From assembly GCA_037447655.1 (NCBI GenBank), contig JBBHKE010002325.1, positions 1-64,000 of the forward strand: a stretch of 64,000 bases of DNA, given 5' to 3'. The translations under genes and the position numbers were made by a program. Positions 11,204 to 22,910 of this stretch are shown in pieces; position 1 is the first letter of the stretch, and the number at the start of each line of letters is the position of its first letter. This stretch comes from Zygnema cylindricum. Its lineage: Eukaryota; Streptophyta; Zygnematophyceae; Zygnematales; Zygnemataceae. Below the pieces are notes generated by a model, which searched no databases, had not been told where the DNA came from, and saw only the letters and a program-made list of their open reading frames with translations.

Positions 11204-11757
11204 TGTTAAGGGTCATTTAGCGTCGGTTGTCTATTCGCTCTTTTGGTCCCGTCCGTACTTTTCATTTAATGCGTCGGTCCCCTTATAACGCCCTACGTAA
11301 AAGTCCTTTGGGCGACGGGCTCTCTTTGTCTTACGTATGTTTATTTCTCTTTGTCGTGATTCTCTTTTCTATTTTGTTTATGTCGTCGTACTTTTTGTCG
11401 CTTTGACTCTACGTCAGTTACTTTAGGTCTTAATAACTTTTGTACATTGCCGCCCTAAAGTCAATCCTTTAGACTCTAGACCACATACATTAGAATGTAG
11501 ACTCCATACATTAGAATCTAGTCGTAACGTCAATTACGTAAAATCTCAAACACATTAATTAAAGTCTAGACTAGGATCCTTTTTGTTACAGCGCACCAAA
11601 GAGCGCTTAGACTCCACAGTAATTAGCACTGTGTATTTTGTATATAAGTGACTTTTCTCACTTAATGGAATCATCCCAAATACAAATCAATTTCTCTTTC
11701 AAATGCATTGATCTTTCTCTTGTGTATAATTTCATGGCATCCGCCAATCCACCTCCA
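11204..11757 (+). mobile_element. Copia family 1, LTR A (554 bp)
   Basis: This LTR begins TGTTAAGGGTC and ends CCACCTCCA (TG...CA). A TATATAAG stretch lies near 11641. The same unit recurs at 17660 and 22911 (plus) and as solo copies at 23914 and 24912 (minus). The gag start codon at 11734 is inside the LTR, so the last 24 bases encode MASANPPP. The LTR end is fixed by the flanking 8-bp repeat of the solo LTR at 24912. The 5-mer on its left (TGAGA) has no partner next to the 3' LTR at 22911. Confidence 0.8.
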
Positions 11758-12660
11758 ATAGGTTATGGGCCCGGCCATGCCACTTCTAATAGCATCCAGA
11801 AGTTTGATGGCCAAAACTTCTATGATTGGTCTTTTTCTGCCATGCATTTTTTCAAACACGAGAAGATTTGGGATCACTTTATAGGAATTTCACAACCTCC
11901 TACTCTTTCCTCTACTGATACACCAGCACAAAAAGTTACCAAAGAGTTGGAAATAACTACATGGAAACAAAAAGATGAGGATGCACACGCTCGCCTAATG
12001 ATGTCACTTACTACCGAGCGCACTCGTCTTATTCGTGGCGCCTCCTCTTCCGCCGAGGCTTGGAGTCGTCTTCAAGCGGCTTATATTTAAACCGGATGGG
12101 CAGCCCGCCGAATTCAAAAACGAGCATATTTTAACTCCATGAAAAAGCCGACGGACTCCATGCAAGATTGGATTAGCACGGTCGAATTGCCGGCCGAAAA
12201 GTGCACCATGATTGGCGTGCACCTTTTCGACGAGTATCTCTCCTCTACCCTTTTGGGAGGACTTCCTGAAACCTTTTCCCCTTTCATTTCCTCGTTTGAC
12301 AATCTAGACCAATCTATTCCTTTTCACTCCCTTTGTACCAAGCTTTTGCATGAAGAGACAATTGTATTTTTCCGCTACAAACCTCTCTTATGCAAATGCC
12401 TTTGTTGCTGCAAATCACACATCTAACTCAGGGGGGGTGCAGCGTTTGTTTTGTGCTTATTGCAAAACAAAGGGACACGCCATTGAAGAATGTCGAAAAT
12501 TGGCTAGGCGCAAGGCGGCCGAGGCTTCCAATCCCACCAAAAATAGTGGTGATGCCAAAGTCGCCCAAGCCACCTCACCAGTCCTTCCCACTCCTCCACC
12601 CCCTCCACACCCTTTTTTCGCTCCAAATTTTTCTTATCCTTATCACTTTTTCCTTCTCCA
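11734..12660 (+). pseudogene. Copia family 1 gag, stub A
   Basis: A UBN2-type Gag that starts MASANPPPIGYGPGHA in the LTR and continues through FDGQNFYDWSF and AMHFFKHEKIWDHF. An in-frame TAA at about 12088 and a frame change near 12350 break it. A CCHC zinc knuckle (CAYCKTKGHAIEEC) follows near 12450-12495. The element is cut at about 12,660, where the minisatellite begins; there is no pol. The gag of element B (18304 onward) is closely related. Confidence 0.8.
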
Positions 12661-13350
12661 CTACTGGCAGCACTAGTACTCCTGCCAACAGCTAGTACTA
12701 CTGGCAGCACTAGTACTACTGCCAGCAGCTAGTACTACTAGCAGTACTAGTACTGCTGCTACTACTGGCAGCACTAGTACTACTGCCAGCAGCTAGTACT
12801 ACTAGCAGCACTAGTACTACTACCAGCAGCAGTTAGTACTACAGGCAGCACTAGTACTCCTGCCAACAGCTAGTACTACTGGCAGCACTAGTACTACTGC
12901 CAACAGCTAGTACTACACTAGTACTACTGCCAACAGCTAGTACTACTAGCAGCACTAGTACTACTGGCAGCACTAGTACTACTAGTACTACTGCAGCACT
13001 AGTACTGCTAGTACTACTGCAGCACTAGCACTAGTACTACTAGTACTACTGCCAGCAGCTACTACTACTGGCATCACTAATACTACTGCCAGCAGCTAGT
13101 ACTACTGGCACTAATACTACTGCCAGCAGCTAGTACTACTGGCAGCACTAATACTACTGGCAGCTGCAGTAGTTGCAGCACTAATACTACTGTTGCAGCA
13201 CTAATACTACTGGCAGCTGCAGTAGTACTGCCAGCAACTAGTACTACTGGCAGCAGCAATAGCAATGCCAGCAGCTAGTATCACTGGCAGCAGCAAAAGT
13301 GCCATAGCAATGCCAGCAGCTAGTATCACTGGCAGCAGCAAAAGCACAAA
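12656..13350. repeat. AGTACTACTGGCAGC minisatellite
   Basis: About 700 bp of imperfect tandem repeats built from ACTAGTACTACTG and CCAGCAGCT or GGCAGCACT words. It is rich in the palindromes ACTAGT and AGTACT and in GTAC. Unit length varies (about 18-37 bp), shortening and changing towards 13,350. It directly replaces the 3' part of copia stub A. CAG/CTG-rich inverted words should fold well, which may explain expansion and the truncation. Confidence 0.85.
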
Positions 13351-13756
13351 TACTTACGGTACAGCTATGGACATGAAAATAATTCCTCTCAATTTTCAGT
13401 TTTCAATCATTTTTTTGTTTCCGGAACCACTTTGTTTTCGTTTCTCAAATTCTGGTTCTTAATTAATCAATTAACAATTTCCGATTCGCAGTTTTCGGTT
13501 CAGAGTCTCCGTGAAAAAAAAAAAAAACATCCTCCACCACTTTCACACCTGTCCTTCTCTTCTTCAGAGAATTGAGGGATTTTTTATTTTTTTTAAAGAA
13601 GCCTCGATATATTGTCAATACGATATATCAGCGATATATCGGCAATGCATCGCGATAATTTGAAATTCGATATATTGAATCGATATATCGAATATCGGGT
13701 ACCTGAAATTCGATATATATCGAATATCGGCAATGGGTCCTCGATACCCAACACTA
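13351..13756. repeat. Gene-free stretch ending in a CGATATATCG palindrome cluster
   Basis: From about 13,604 to 13,750 there are at least six copies or near-copies of the self-complementary words TCGATATATCGA, CGATATATCG and CGAATATCG. Such subterminal palindromes are typical of transposase-binding regions of DNA transposons (hAT-like), but I see no terminus or transposase. The first half (13,351-13,600) shows nothing recognisable. Confidence 0.5.
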
Positions 13757-14371
13757 CACCCGAATCGTAATTAGAGTAAATTACTCTAATTCGGTCGCTC
13801 GAAATTTCGACTCTATGACATCAAATAGAGTAGTCGATTCTAATTTTTTCATTACTCTAATTTAGGTAAGTTTAATTAGCGTAACAAAATTGTAATATAG
13901 GTTTGTCTTAAATAGTGCGGAGTACGGACGACGTTCGACCGTGCAAAATTGTACTTTTTTAAGCAAAAAGGTACAATTAATGATTTAATAGAATCGCGCT
14001 CGCACGTGAAATCGCACTAAACGAAAAATGAATCTCATCGAAAAAAAGCCGTTCGCATAACTCTCGTCCGTCGACAGCATCGTCGTCAGTGTGAACATTA
14101 ACTGACTTTCAGCGTGACAAATAATACTTACGTCATAATGACGTCAAAACTATACGGACTGAAGGATTTTGAACGTATACGTAATTTAATGTTCATAATT
14201 TCAGCGCGGATATTTATTACCGACATAACCCAATATAGAGTAGTTAAATAAATTAGAGTAAACTTCCTCTGTGAAAAAGTTCTATCACATAAACTAGAGT
14301 TAATTACTCTAATTGTTTTTTTTGTTTTTTTTACTCTAATTTTTTCATTAGTCTAATTACGATTCGCGGTG
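13757..14371. mobile_element. TIR element E1, 615 bp, TA-flanked
   Basis: It starts CACCCGAATCGTAATTAGAG and ends CTAATTACGATTCGCGGTG, which are inverted copies, flanked by TA at 13755 and 14372. No transposase is encoded, so it is non-autonomous and Tc1/mariner-like by its TA target. Element E2 at 14881 is 615 bp as well and similar along its length, including ATTAGAGTAA repeats and CGTCCGTCGACAGCATCGTC. Confidence 0.8.
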
Positions 14372-14711
14372 TACTCAACGGTACTTTATTTGTACCAATG
14401 TGTACTTCAAACGTACGTTTTTTGACAAAATGACGTAAGTGACTCACTGTTATGATCAATTCCCAAAAATTATTATAATTTATCATTAACTCTAATTTGT
14501 AAACTGCTTTGTAATAATTGTCGGCGCATAATATATTCACACTAAAATATGTGCAGGTACAAAATTTGTCAAATCGTACGCCATTTCATTGCCGGCCTCA
14601 TTTCATCGTTTTTTCCACAGCACGTTTACATGTGCGTGCGAGAGCGTAAACATTTTTTCAGTACTTTCTTACTTTAAAAAATACGAAATGGTACGGATAT
14701 GACATACCGTA

Positions 14712-14878
14712 CACCACGCTATTTAAATCGGCACTGTATTAGAGATATTAATTATAGTAAGTGTGGTACCTCAAATAAAGTTTAGGAACATTTACAATGA
14801 TTAAGTCTAATTGAGAATTTGCCGAAAAAAACAGGGTACCCAAATTAGAGTCATGAACGCTAATAGCGATTCACGGTG
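14712..14878. mobile_element. Small TA-flanked MITE, 167 bp
   Basis: It starts CACCACGCTATTTAA and ends ACGCTAATAGCGATTCACGGTG, with TA at 14710 and 14879. Its termini match the dispersed family with CACCG...AATCGCTATTAGCG ends. It directly abuts element E2, sharing one TA. Confidence 0.65.
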
Positions 14879-14880
14879 TA

Positions 14881-15495
14881 CACCGCGAATAGTAATTAGA
14901 GTAAATAACGCTAATTCGGTCGCCCTAAATTTCGACTCTGTCACTTTAAATAGAGTAAATGATTCTATTTTTTTCATTATTCTATTTAAGGTAAGGTTTA
15001 ATTAGCGTACAATTTTCTAATATAGGTTCGTTTTAAATAGTGTGGAGCAGGGACTACGTCCGATCGTGCAAAATTGTACTTTTATAAGTAAAAAGGTACA
15101 AATAATGATTTAATAGAATCACGCGCGCACGTGAAATCGCACTAAACAAAAAATCAATCACATCGAAAAAAAATCGTTCGCATAACTCTCGTCCGTCGAC
15201 AGCATCGTCGTCAATGTGAACATTAACTGAAATTCAGCGCGACAAATAGTTTTAACGTCATAATGACGTCAAAACTATACGGACTGACAGTTTTTGTACA
15301 TCTACGTAATTTAGTGTTCATAATTTCAGCGCGGATAATTATTGTCGACATAACCCAATATAGAGTACTAAAATAAATTAGAGTAAACTTCCTCTGAGAA
15401 AAAGTTAAATCACATAAATTAGAGTTCATTACTCTAATTGTTTTTTTTGTTTTTTTACTCTAATTAATTCATTACTCTAATTACGATTCGCGGTG
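14881..15495. mobile_element. TIR element E2, 615 bp, TA-flanked
   Basis: It starts CACCGCGAATAGTAATTAG and ends CTAATTACGATTCGCGGTG, flanked by TA at 14879 and 15496. It has the same length and order as E1, with scattered substitutions. No transposase is present. It sits against the small MITE, which suggests insertion into that element's flanking TA. Confidence 0.8.
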
Positions 15496-15522
15496 TACTG
15501 TAAACTATAGACATGTAATCAG

Positions 15523-16680
15523 TCTCTTTTTCCACTAATGGTGATTTGGTCCCACTTTATTCCACGACTGGCACTCGTCAGGGCGATCCTCTTCGAGGCC
15601 CTTTGTTTGCCCTTGCTCATTATCGTGCCCTCCGAGCTTCCGCGACCGCTTTCCCTTCTTGCCTCTTCCTTCCAGTAGTGGAGGATACACACATTATTGG
15701 TCATTTGTAACCAAGTTATACCTACCTATAACTTTTTCAAAGAACATTACTTTGTTAGGTCGTGGGATTTTGATCGCGAGTCTAGGCCTACAGCCCGCAT
15801 CCAAGCCTCTCTTCCTCTCTTTGCAGGCAGTTTGAGTTTACTATCGGCGACCCGTGTTGCTCCCGCTGCCTATTTGGGAAGTTGGTGCCTTGTTGCCTCC
15901 ACTATTCTCTCTCGATTTTTGACTGAGGCCACCCCTATTATTGCCACCGTTGTTCCCCAAGTTTTGGACGGTGTGCTCGCCTTCCTACGATCCCTTCTAG
16001 ATGCATCTCGTTTTCTTCCTCCAACTACTTTAGCGGATATGCCGGTTCTTTCCACTCTTGTTACGACATCGGTTGTGCTTGTTTAGGAATCCATTTTTGA
16101 TCAGGTTGTTGCCGCTATTAAGACTAATTTTCTCGAGGCGCTTTTTTCCAATTCTTCGCATGCACGCTTTCTCTCTTGTGGTTGACCTTGTTTTGGAGCT
16201 TGGCTATTGACTATCCATATTTTATCTACCATCCGATTCACCCCGGCTCAGTTCACCATGGCGCTCGCCCATCTTTGCTTGGCTCTTTTGTTTGCTCATG
16301 TGATCATGTTCTCAAGCACGATGGCGTCCATTTGCTCCGTTGCTCCCACGGAGGCGAGTTCATTCAGACGCACGACACGATTCGAGACACTATTGCCACT
16401 ATCGCTTCAGAGGGGGGAATATACTATTTGTCGGGAGGATTTCTACATTATTCCTTCGCGTCAAGTTGACATTGTATTCCTCGATGGTGCATGTTGTACA
16501 TTTGGTAACGTTGTTTTGGCGAACCCTACCCCAGATACAGATGTTGGTCAAGCAACTCGACATTCTTTTATCCTCGTTAAATTGATGTCTATTGCAACCA
16601 TGGATTGTCGACGTGTCCCGAAACTCCCTCCTCGTGCTCATCTAGGATTTAGGGACTTACGTAGCTGTTTTTTGTAGATT
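15523..16680 (+). pseudogene. LINE-type reverse transcriptase remnant
   Basis: The first segment (15523-15711) encodes STTGTRQGDPLRGPLFALAH and, further on, EDTHIIGHL. This is the RQGDPL block and the catalytic block of non-LTR RTs, but the catalytic pair reads ED instead of DD. The next (15810-16080) has SATRVAPAAYLGSWCLVAS, typical of the region after the palm in plant and algal LINE-like RTs. The last (16290-16560, two frames) has HLLRCSHGGEFIQTHDTIRD and RQVDIVFLDGACC. Stops and frame changes separate the parts; no 5' region remains. Confidence 0.75.
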
Positions 16681-17195
16681 TATAGTTATGTTGGGGTTTT
16701 GTTGATAGATGTTGGATCTGTCCTTCGATGTTTCGTTTATTGTTTTTTACTCCTTTGGGTGTTTTCGGTTCACCTGCCATCTTTTTGTATTTTCGTTGCT
16801 TTTGGCTTGCTTATCCTTTTTGTTTCTTCCCCCCACATGTAGGATTTTCAATTTTTGCAATGTTACTTTTGTTTGTTCCCATGAACTCAGATGGTTTACC
16901 ATCCCTCTTTTTAATAAAGTCCGCTCGTAATTTTTAAATGTACAGTATGGTAAACGATGTATATTGTGGTATGGCGTTGGTTCGGGAAGCGTGTCGCGGT
17001 CAGTGAAGTAACGTGCGAACGCACTTAATCATTTGCTTCCGCACTTCAGTTGTTTGAGCATGCAACATAAGGGACGTGCAACGACACCAAATCCTTTGCG
17101 AGTTTTTTTACGCACCTTATCTAAATTTATATGCGCACGCTATCTGAAGTAACGTGCGATGACACTACAGTAACGCCTTTGAGAAAGCTACAGTA
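16681..17195. other. No gene recognised
   Basis: AT-rich sequence with short frames. Between 16,990 and 17,190 the words ACGTGCGAACGCACTT and GCGCACGC recur, and related words appear again after the MITE at 17,420-17,560, suggesting an older repeat split by that MITE. Nothing coding is supported. Confidence 0.5.
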
Positions 17196-17417
17196 CACTA
17201 AACCGTACATCGCTATTAACGTAAATATTTTTTTTCGCCCTTGAAAACATTTTTTCTCCGTACACATTTGCCCATTTTTCAATTTAAAGCCGTCAATTGT
17301 AAACAGAAAATGTTACCTTTAAACGCAACCGTCAGATCCCCAATTCGACATTTGTGTACGGAGAAAAGATGCTTTAAGAGATGAAAAAAACATTAACACT
17401 AATAGCGATTGACGTTG
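17196..17417. mobile_element. Stowaway-like MITE, about 222 bp
   Basis: Flanked by TA (17194 and 17418). It ends TAATAGCGATTGACGTTG and starts with a degraded inverted copy. The interior has CTCCGTACACATTTGCC and an inverted GTGTACGGAGAAAAG block, as in the MITEs at 2523 and 37431, so the family has long imperfect inverted arms. Confidence 0.65.
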
Positions 17418-17659
17418 TACTGTATTTGTACACGTTTGCAAAGTAATTTGCACACGTTATCTAATTTATCGTATGATCGCATTAAATCCATTGCGAGCGC
17501 ACTTTACTCATTTGCGCACGCAATGTATTTAGTGCGACGATTAGTGCGTGATCTTCTCAAAGGAAAGAGGCAATGGCAGGCATATGCGGAAGCGTCATGG
17601 CGCACTTACACCGCGGTGATTTTATTTAACTTTGTTGAAGCAAATATTTGTGTATAAAA

Positions 17660-18325
17660 TGTTAAGGGTCATTTAGCGTCGGTTCACTTTTTGTCACTCT
17701 TGGTCGCGTCTGTATCTTTCATTACATGTGTCGGTCCACTTTTAACATTTTTTGGGTCTTGTCCGTACTTGTCATTTCCTACGTCGGTCCAATCTTGGCG
17801 CCCTACGTACAAGTATTTTGGCCGACTTGTCATTTTATACGTCGGTCAAGTCTTGCCGCCCTACGTAGAAGTTCTTTGGGCGACGGTCTCTCTGTTTGTC
17901 CTACGTATGTTTATTTCTCCTTGTTATGATTCTCTTTTGTATTTTAATTGTGTCATCGTACTTTTTGTCGCTTGACTCTACGTCGTTACTTTAGGTCTTA
18001 ATTACTTCTGTACATTGCCGCCCTAAAGGCAATTCTTTAGACTCTAGACTACATACGTTATAATGTAGACTACATACAGTAGAATCTATTCGTAACATCA
18101 ACTACGTAAAGTCTCGAACACATTAATTAGAATCTTGACTAGGATCCTTTTTGTTATAACGCATCAAAGAGCGCTTAGACTCCACAGTAAATAGCACTGT
18201 GTATTCTGTATATAAGTGACTTTTCTCACCTAATGAAATCATCCCAAATACAAATCAATTTCTCTCTTCAATACATTGATCTTTCTCGTGTGTACAATTT
18301 CATGGATTCCGCCAATCCACCTCCA
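17660..18325 (+). mobile_element. Copia family 1, LTR B (666 bp, expanded U3)
   Basis: It starts TGTTAAGGGTC and ends CCACCTCCA like LTR A, but is about 110 bp longer because a U3 segment with CGTCGGTC and CCGCCCTACGTACAAG words is repeated between about 17,729 and 17,885. The gag ATG at 18302 lies in its last 24 bases (MDSANPPP). It differs more from the 3' LTR at 22911 than LTR A does. Confidence 0.75.
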
Positions 18326-21300
18326 ATAGGTTATGGGCCCGGCCATGCCATTTCTTATAACATCTAGAAGTTTGATGGCCAAAACTTATATGATTGATCT
18401 TTTTTGGCCATGCATTTTTTTCAAACACGAGAAGATTTGGGATCATTTTATAGGAATTTCACAACCTCATACTCTTTTCTCTACTGATACACCAGCACAA
18501 AAAGCTACCAAGGAGTTAGAAATAGCTACACGGAAACAAAATGACGAGGATGCACACGCTCGCCTAGTGATATCACTTATTACCGAGCGCACTCGTCTTA
18601 TTCGTGGCGCCTCCTCTTCTGCCGAGGCTTTGAATCGTCATCAAGCAGCTTATATTCAAGCTGGGTGGGCCCCTCGCCGAATTCAAAAACGAGCATTTTT
18701 AATTCTATGAAAAAGTCGACGGACTCCATGCAAGATTGGATTAGCACAGTCGAATTGTCGGCCGGAAAGTACACCATGATTGGCGTGCACCTCTTCGACA
18801 AGGATCTCTCTTCTACCCTTTTAGGAGGACTTCTTGAAACCTTTTCCCCTTTCATTTCCTCGTTTGACAATCTAGACCAATCCATTCTTTTTCACTTCAT
18901 TTGTACCAAAATTTTGCATGAAAAGACAAAAAATATTCCTTTTTTCGCTACTAACCTCTCTCATGTAAATGCCTTTGTTGCTGCGAATCACACATCTGAC
19001 TCAGGGGGGGTGCAGCGTTTGTTTTGCGCTTATTGCAAAACAAAGGGACACGACATTGAAGGATGTCAACAATTGGCTAGGCGGAAGGCGGCCGAGGCAT
19101 CCAATCCCACCAAAAATTGCGGGGATGCCAAAGTCGCCCAAGCCACCCCACTAGTCCTTCCCACTCCTCCACCCCCTCTACACCCTTCTTTCGCTCCAAG
19201 TTTTTCTCATCCTTATCACTTTTTTCCTTCTCCATACCTCCCTCAATCTTCTAACGCCGCAACGCACTATGTCTCCTCCAACTCTGAAAACTCAATTTCC
19301 ACAAGGGTACGATTTTCCATCTCAAACCCTTGACGATTGGCTAATCGACAGTGGTAGTTACCACCTGCCACCCACACAGATCTGATTGGTTCACTCACCT
19401 TGGTCCCTTATCATCTCCTATGCAGATTCGCTTAGGAGACGACCGCGTTCTATTGGCTACTCATTCTGGCGACGTACACGTCCCTAATGCGCCTGTCCAC
19501 ATTCACAACGTACTTTTTGTACCTAATCTAGCTAGGAATTATTTTATGTGAAAGTCGCCACGTTTGACCGTTTAAGTGCTGAATTTAATAACGATAGAGT
19601 AACGTTTATTGATAAGAAGACAATAGTACTATAGGTTTTTTGCGTAGCACACGATTCTATGTACGTCCTAAAATCTTTTAGTACGCCAAAAAAATTTGCT
19701 TTACATGCTAGCGTCGAATGTTTTCCACTTTGGCATTTAAGATATGGTCATTTGAATAACGATAGCTTACGTATTTTGCCAAATCTTGTAACTAGATTAA
19801 ATTCATTTTCTAACAAATCTTTGGATTTTTGTCATGGTTGCGTGCAAGGCAAAATGCCGCGTCACTCATTTCCCACTAGCTCTACAGTGATTTCTGAGCC
19901 ACTTGCACTTGTACATACTGACGTGTGTGGTCCCATCCGCACGCGTAGCTATAGTGGATCTCTATGTTTTGTCTCTTTTATTGACCACGCCACTCGTTTT
20001 TCACACGTGTATCCAATCTGTCATAAATCTGAGGCATTTGCACGATTTCAGGAATTAATTTGACGCATTTGCACAATTTCAAGAATTTAAGGCGTTGGCA
20101 ATAAATTTTCAGAACAAACGAATCAAGGTCTTGCGATGCGACAACGGTGGCGAATTTTTGTCCGCTCAATTTTCAGATTTTCTTACTCAACACAGAATCG
20201 CGCGTCACTTAATGTTGCCTCGCACGCCCCAACAAAACAACATCGCAGAAAGGTACAATCGCACATAACATGACATGTCACGTTCAATGCTGTACTTTTC
20301 AAATTTGCCGTACGAATTTTGGGCAGAGGCCGTCGTTTGCGCTAACTACCTACGCAATCTTTGTCCTACTAACGCGTTACCCAAATCGACGCTAATGGAA
20401 ACGTGGTGGTCTATCAAACCTGATGTACGCCACCTTCGAATATTTAGATGTGAAGCGTGGTACAAAGATCCCTCCAATCGGATGGCAAATTGGGCGCTCG
20501 CGCATTTCGCGGCATTTCGTTGGCTACGCTGCAAATTCCAAAGCGTATCGTATTTGGAGTCTTTATCAAAATTGCGTCATCACCGCTAGAGAAGTGATTT
20601 TCAACGAAACGCCACCTCTTCAAACTCTGTCACGTGCGCCCTTTCCCTCTCCTCTTCCCCCATTATCCGAATTTCCTTCTCTCACCCTCCATGACCCTCC
20701 TCCTCCGAACCTCCCACCCTTCTCTCTTCAGCCATCTAACCTCACCTACCTTATACCTTCTCACCCTTCTACCTCCAGTCAGCCGGCTCTTCCTAATCCT
20801 CCCCAATTTTTCCATTCCCCATATTCAAATTCCTCTCCTCCTCTTTCTTCTCTTAACCCCCTTGCATTCCCGGCTGCTCCCATCACTCCTGCCAGCCAAT
20901 CAACTGCCCTTCCTCTCCATCCTGTCACAAATTCCGAGGATACTACCCCCTCTCTCTCTCTTTCCCAAGATGATCCTCTTTTTGACAATCTTTCCCCCAC
21001 AATTTTTTCCCACTCCCCTCTTCCTGGGCCTTTTCCTCCTCCTGAGCCTTTCCCTCTTCCCGAGTCTGAGCCTTTCCCTTTTCTCGATTCCCTCTTCCCG
21101 AGCCTTTTCTTTTCTCGAGCATGAGCCTTCCTCTCTTCCTGAGCCCTCTCTTTTTCCTCGCCGAAACCCTTCACGCCCTAGAGTTCCCCCTTCTCGGCTT
21201 ATTACCTCCATAGGCCATGCCTCTCTTGCTTATGCTTACTCGGCTGGGGCCTCTGCCTCTCTTATTTCAGCCCCTCTCTCTCTCAAAACCGCCCTAAGAC

Positions 21301-22857
21301 GTCCTGATGCCTCCCTTTGGAAGACCGCCGCTGATGCCGAATTCAATGCCTTAATTTCTAACAAAACATGGAATCTTGTTCCCCTTCCCCAAGGAAGAAA
21401 GGCAATCGGCTCCAAATGGGTCTTCCGTGTAAAGCAAAAAGCGGATGGATCGGTGGACAAATACAAAGCTCGCTTGGTGGCAAAGGGCTTTTCCCAAATA
21501 TAAGGTATTGAGGCTTTCCCCAAATAGAAGGTATTGATTTCATTGAAACCTTTGCTCCCGTTCCACGATTGACATCTATACGCACCTTACTTGCTTTAGC
21601 TGCTGAACATGATTTCGACGTTCATCAGATGGATGTTAAGAATGCTTTCTTAAATGGGATTTTATCAGAAGACATTTACATGCATCAGCCTGAGGGCTAT
21701 ATTTCCCCTAGATCCGAACATTTGGTTTGCCATCTCATTAAAACAATCTATGGATTAAAACAAGATGCCCGTGTATGGAACCATACCATAGATGCCATTG
21801 TGAGGAAAGAAGGATTTACCCGAATTGATGTCGATTTTAGCATTTACTCTCATGGCTCTGGCTCTTCCTTGATCATTGTTGCCATCTTTGCCGATGATCT
21901 CCTTCTTGTTAGTCCTTCCCTCTCTGAAACCTCTCATGTCAAATTTCTCTTTCAAACTCATTTTGACATGGCCGATTTAGGTGAACTCACGTATTATTTG
22001 GGCATTCAAGTTTCTCGTAACCGCTCAGCTTGCACTCTCTCTTTCTCGCAAGAGACCTTTACCTCTGATCTTTTGGAACGCTTTGGCATGGCACACTGCT
22101 CCTCCGTTTCTACTCCTTTAGATGCCAATGCCCCTCTCCTCCCTTCCACTGACTCCGTTCTCTCCCCCCTCCTCCATGCTACTTACAGCTCGATGGTCGG
22201 GGCCCTTATGTACGCGATGCATGCCACTCGCCCTGACTTTGCCACAGCTGTCACTAAGCTCAGTCAATTCCTCCAGCGTCCTTCCCTTGACCTTCTCGCT
22301 GTCGCCAAACGTGTCTTCCGTTATCTACAAGGCACTAAAACCCCTTGTCTCACATACTCTTCCTCTGGCTCTAGTGCTCTCACAGGTTTTGTTGATTCAA
22401 ATTGGGCACACCATAAGCTTTCTCGCCGTTCCACTACTGGCTCGTGCTTCTTCTTGGGGAATGGTCTTATATCTTGGTGATGCAGAAAGCAACCTACCAG
22501 AGCATGCTCCAGCATTGAGGCGGAATATATGGCCGCTTGTCACGCCGACAAGGAAGTTGTTTGGCTCCGCCCTCTGCTTTCCAATGTTGGATTCCCCCCT
22601 TCGGCTCCTACTCTTGTTTTTTACGATTCCCAAGGAGCTCTTGCTTTGATCCGTAATCTTGTTCACCACAAAAGGACAAAGCACATCGACATTCAGTATC
22701 ATTACTCTCCGGAGCGAGTCGAGGATGACACTCTCCAATTTCTTTATGTCAAATCCGCCGACCGAGTGGCCGATTATCTCACCAAGGCTCTTCATCGCCC
22801 TCACTTTGAGCAACATCGCTTCTCCTCTGGCCTTCGTTTCCCTTCTCCTCCACACTA
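18302..22857 (+). pseudogene. Copia family 1 gag-pol, decayed
   Basis: A full-order Ty1/copia polyprotein with many breaks. Gag runs 18302-19325, with stops near 18365, frame changes and the knuckle CAYCKTKGHDIEGC near 19025. Protease remains as DWLIDSGS (19335). The integrase zinc region LWHLRYGHLNND and HGCVQGK is at 19720-19860, HTDVCGP near 19915, the second Asp in RCDNGGEF near 20136 and the Glu in NNIAERYN near 20240. RT is at 21200-22100 with SKWVFRVKQKADGS, QMDVKNAFLNG and FADD (21887, Phe where Tyr is usual). RNase H has GFVDSNWA, SIEAEYMAACHADKEVVW and HHKRTKHIDIQ, ending at 22857. A stop at 22478 splits RNase H. A 25-bp tandem slip near 21490-21535 shifts frame. Confidence 0.9.
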
Positions 22858-22898
22858 AATTTCTTTTTTTTTCATCTCAATTTACTTCCTAGTTTTCG

Positions 22899-22910
22899 CT
22901 TGAGGGGGGG
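22899..22910 (+). other. Polypurine tract of copia family 1
   Basis: TTGAGGGGGGG immediately precedes the 3' LTR and fits a plus-strand priming site. Confidence 0.8.

Noticed and set aside
20634-21211. Leu/Pro-rich overlapping frames in the copia integrase-RT region
   Set aside because: Low-complexity CT-rich linker of the copia polyprotein; only one frame continues into RT.
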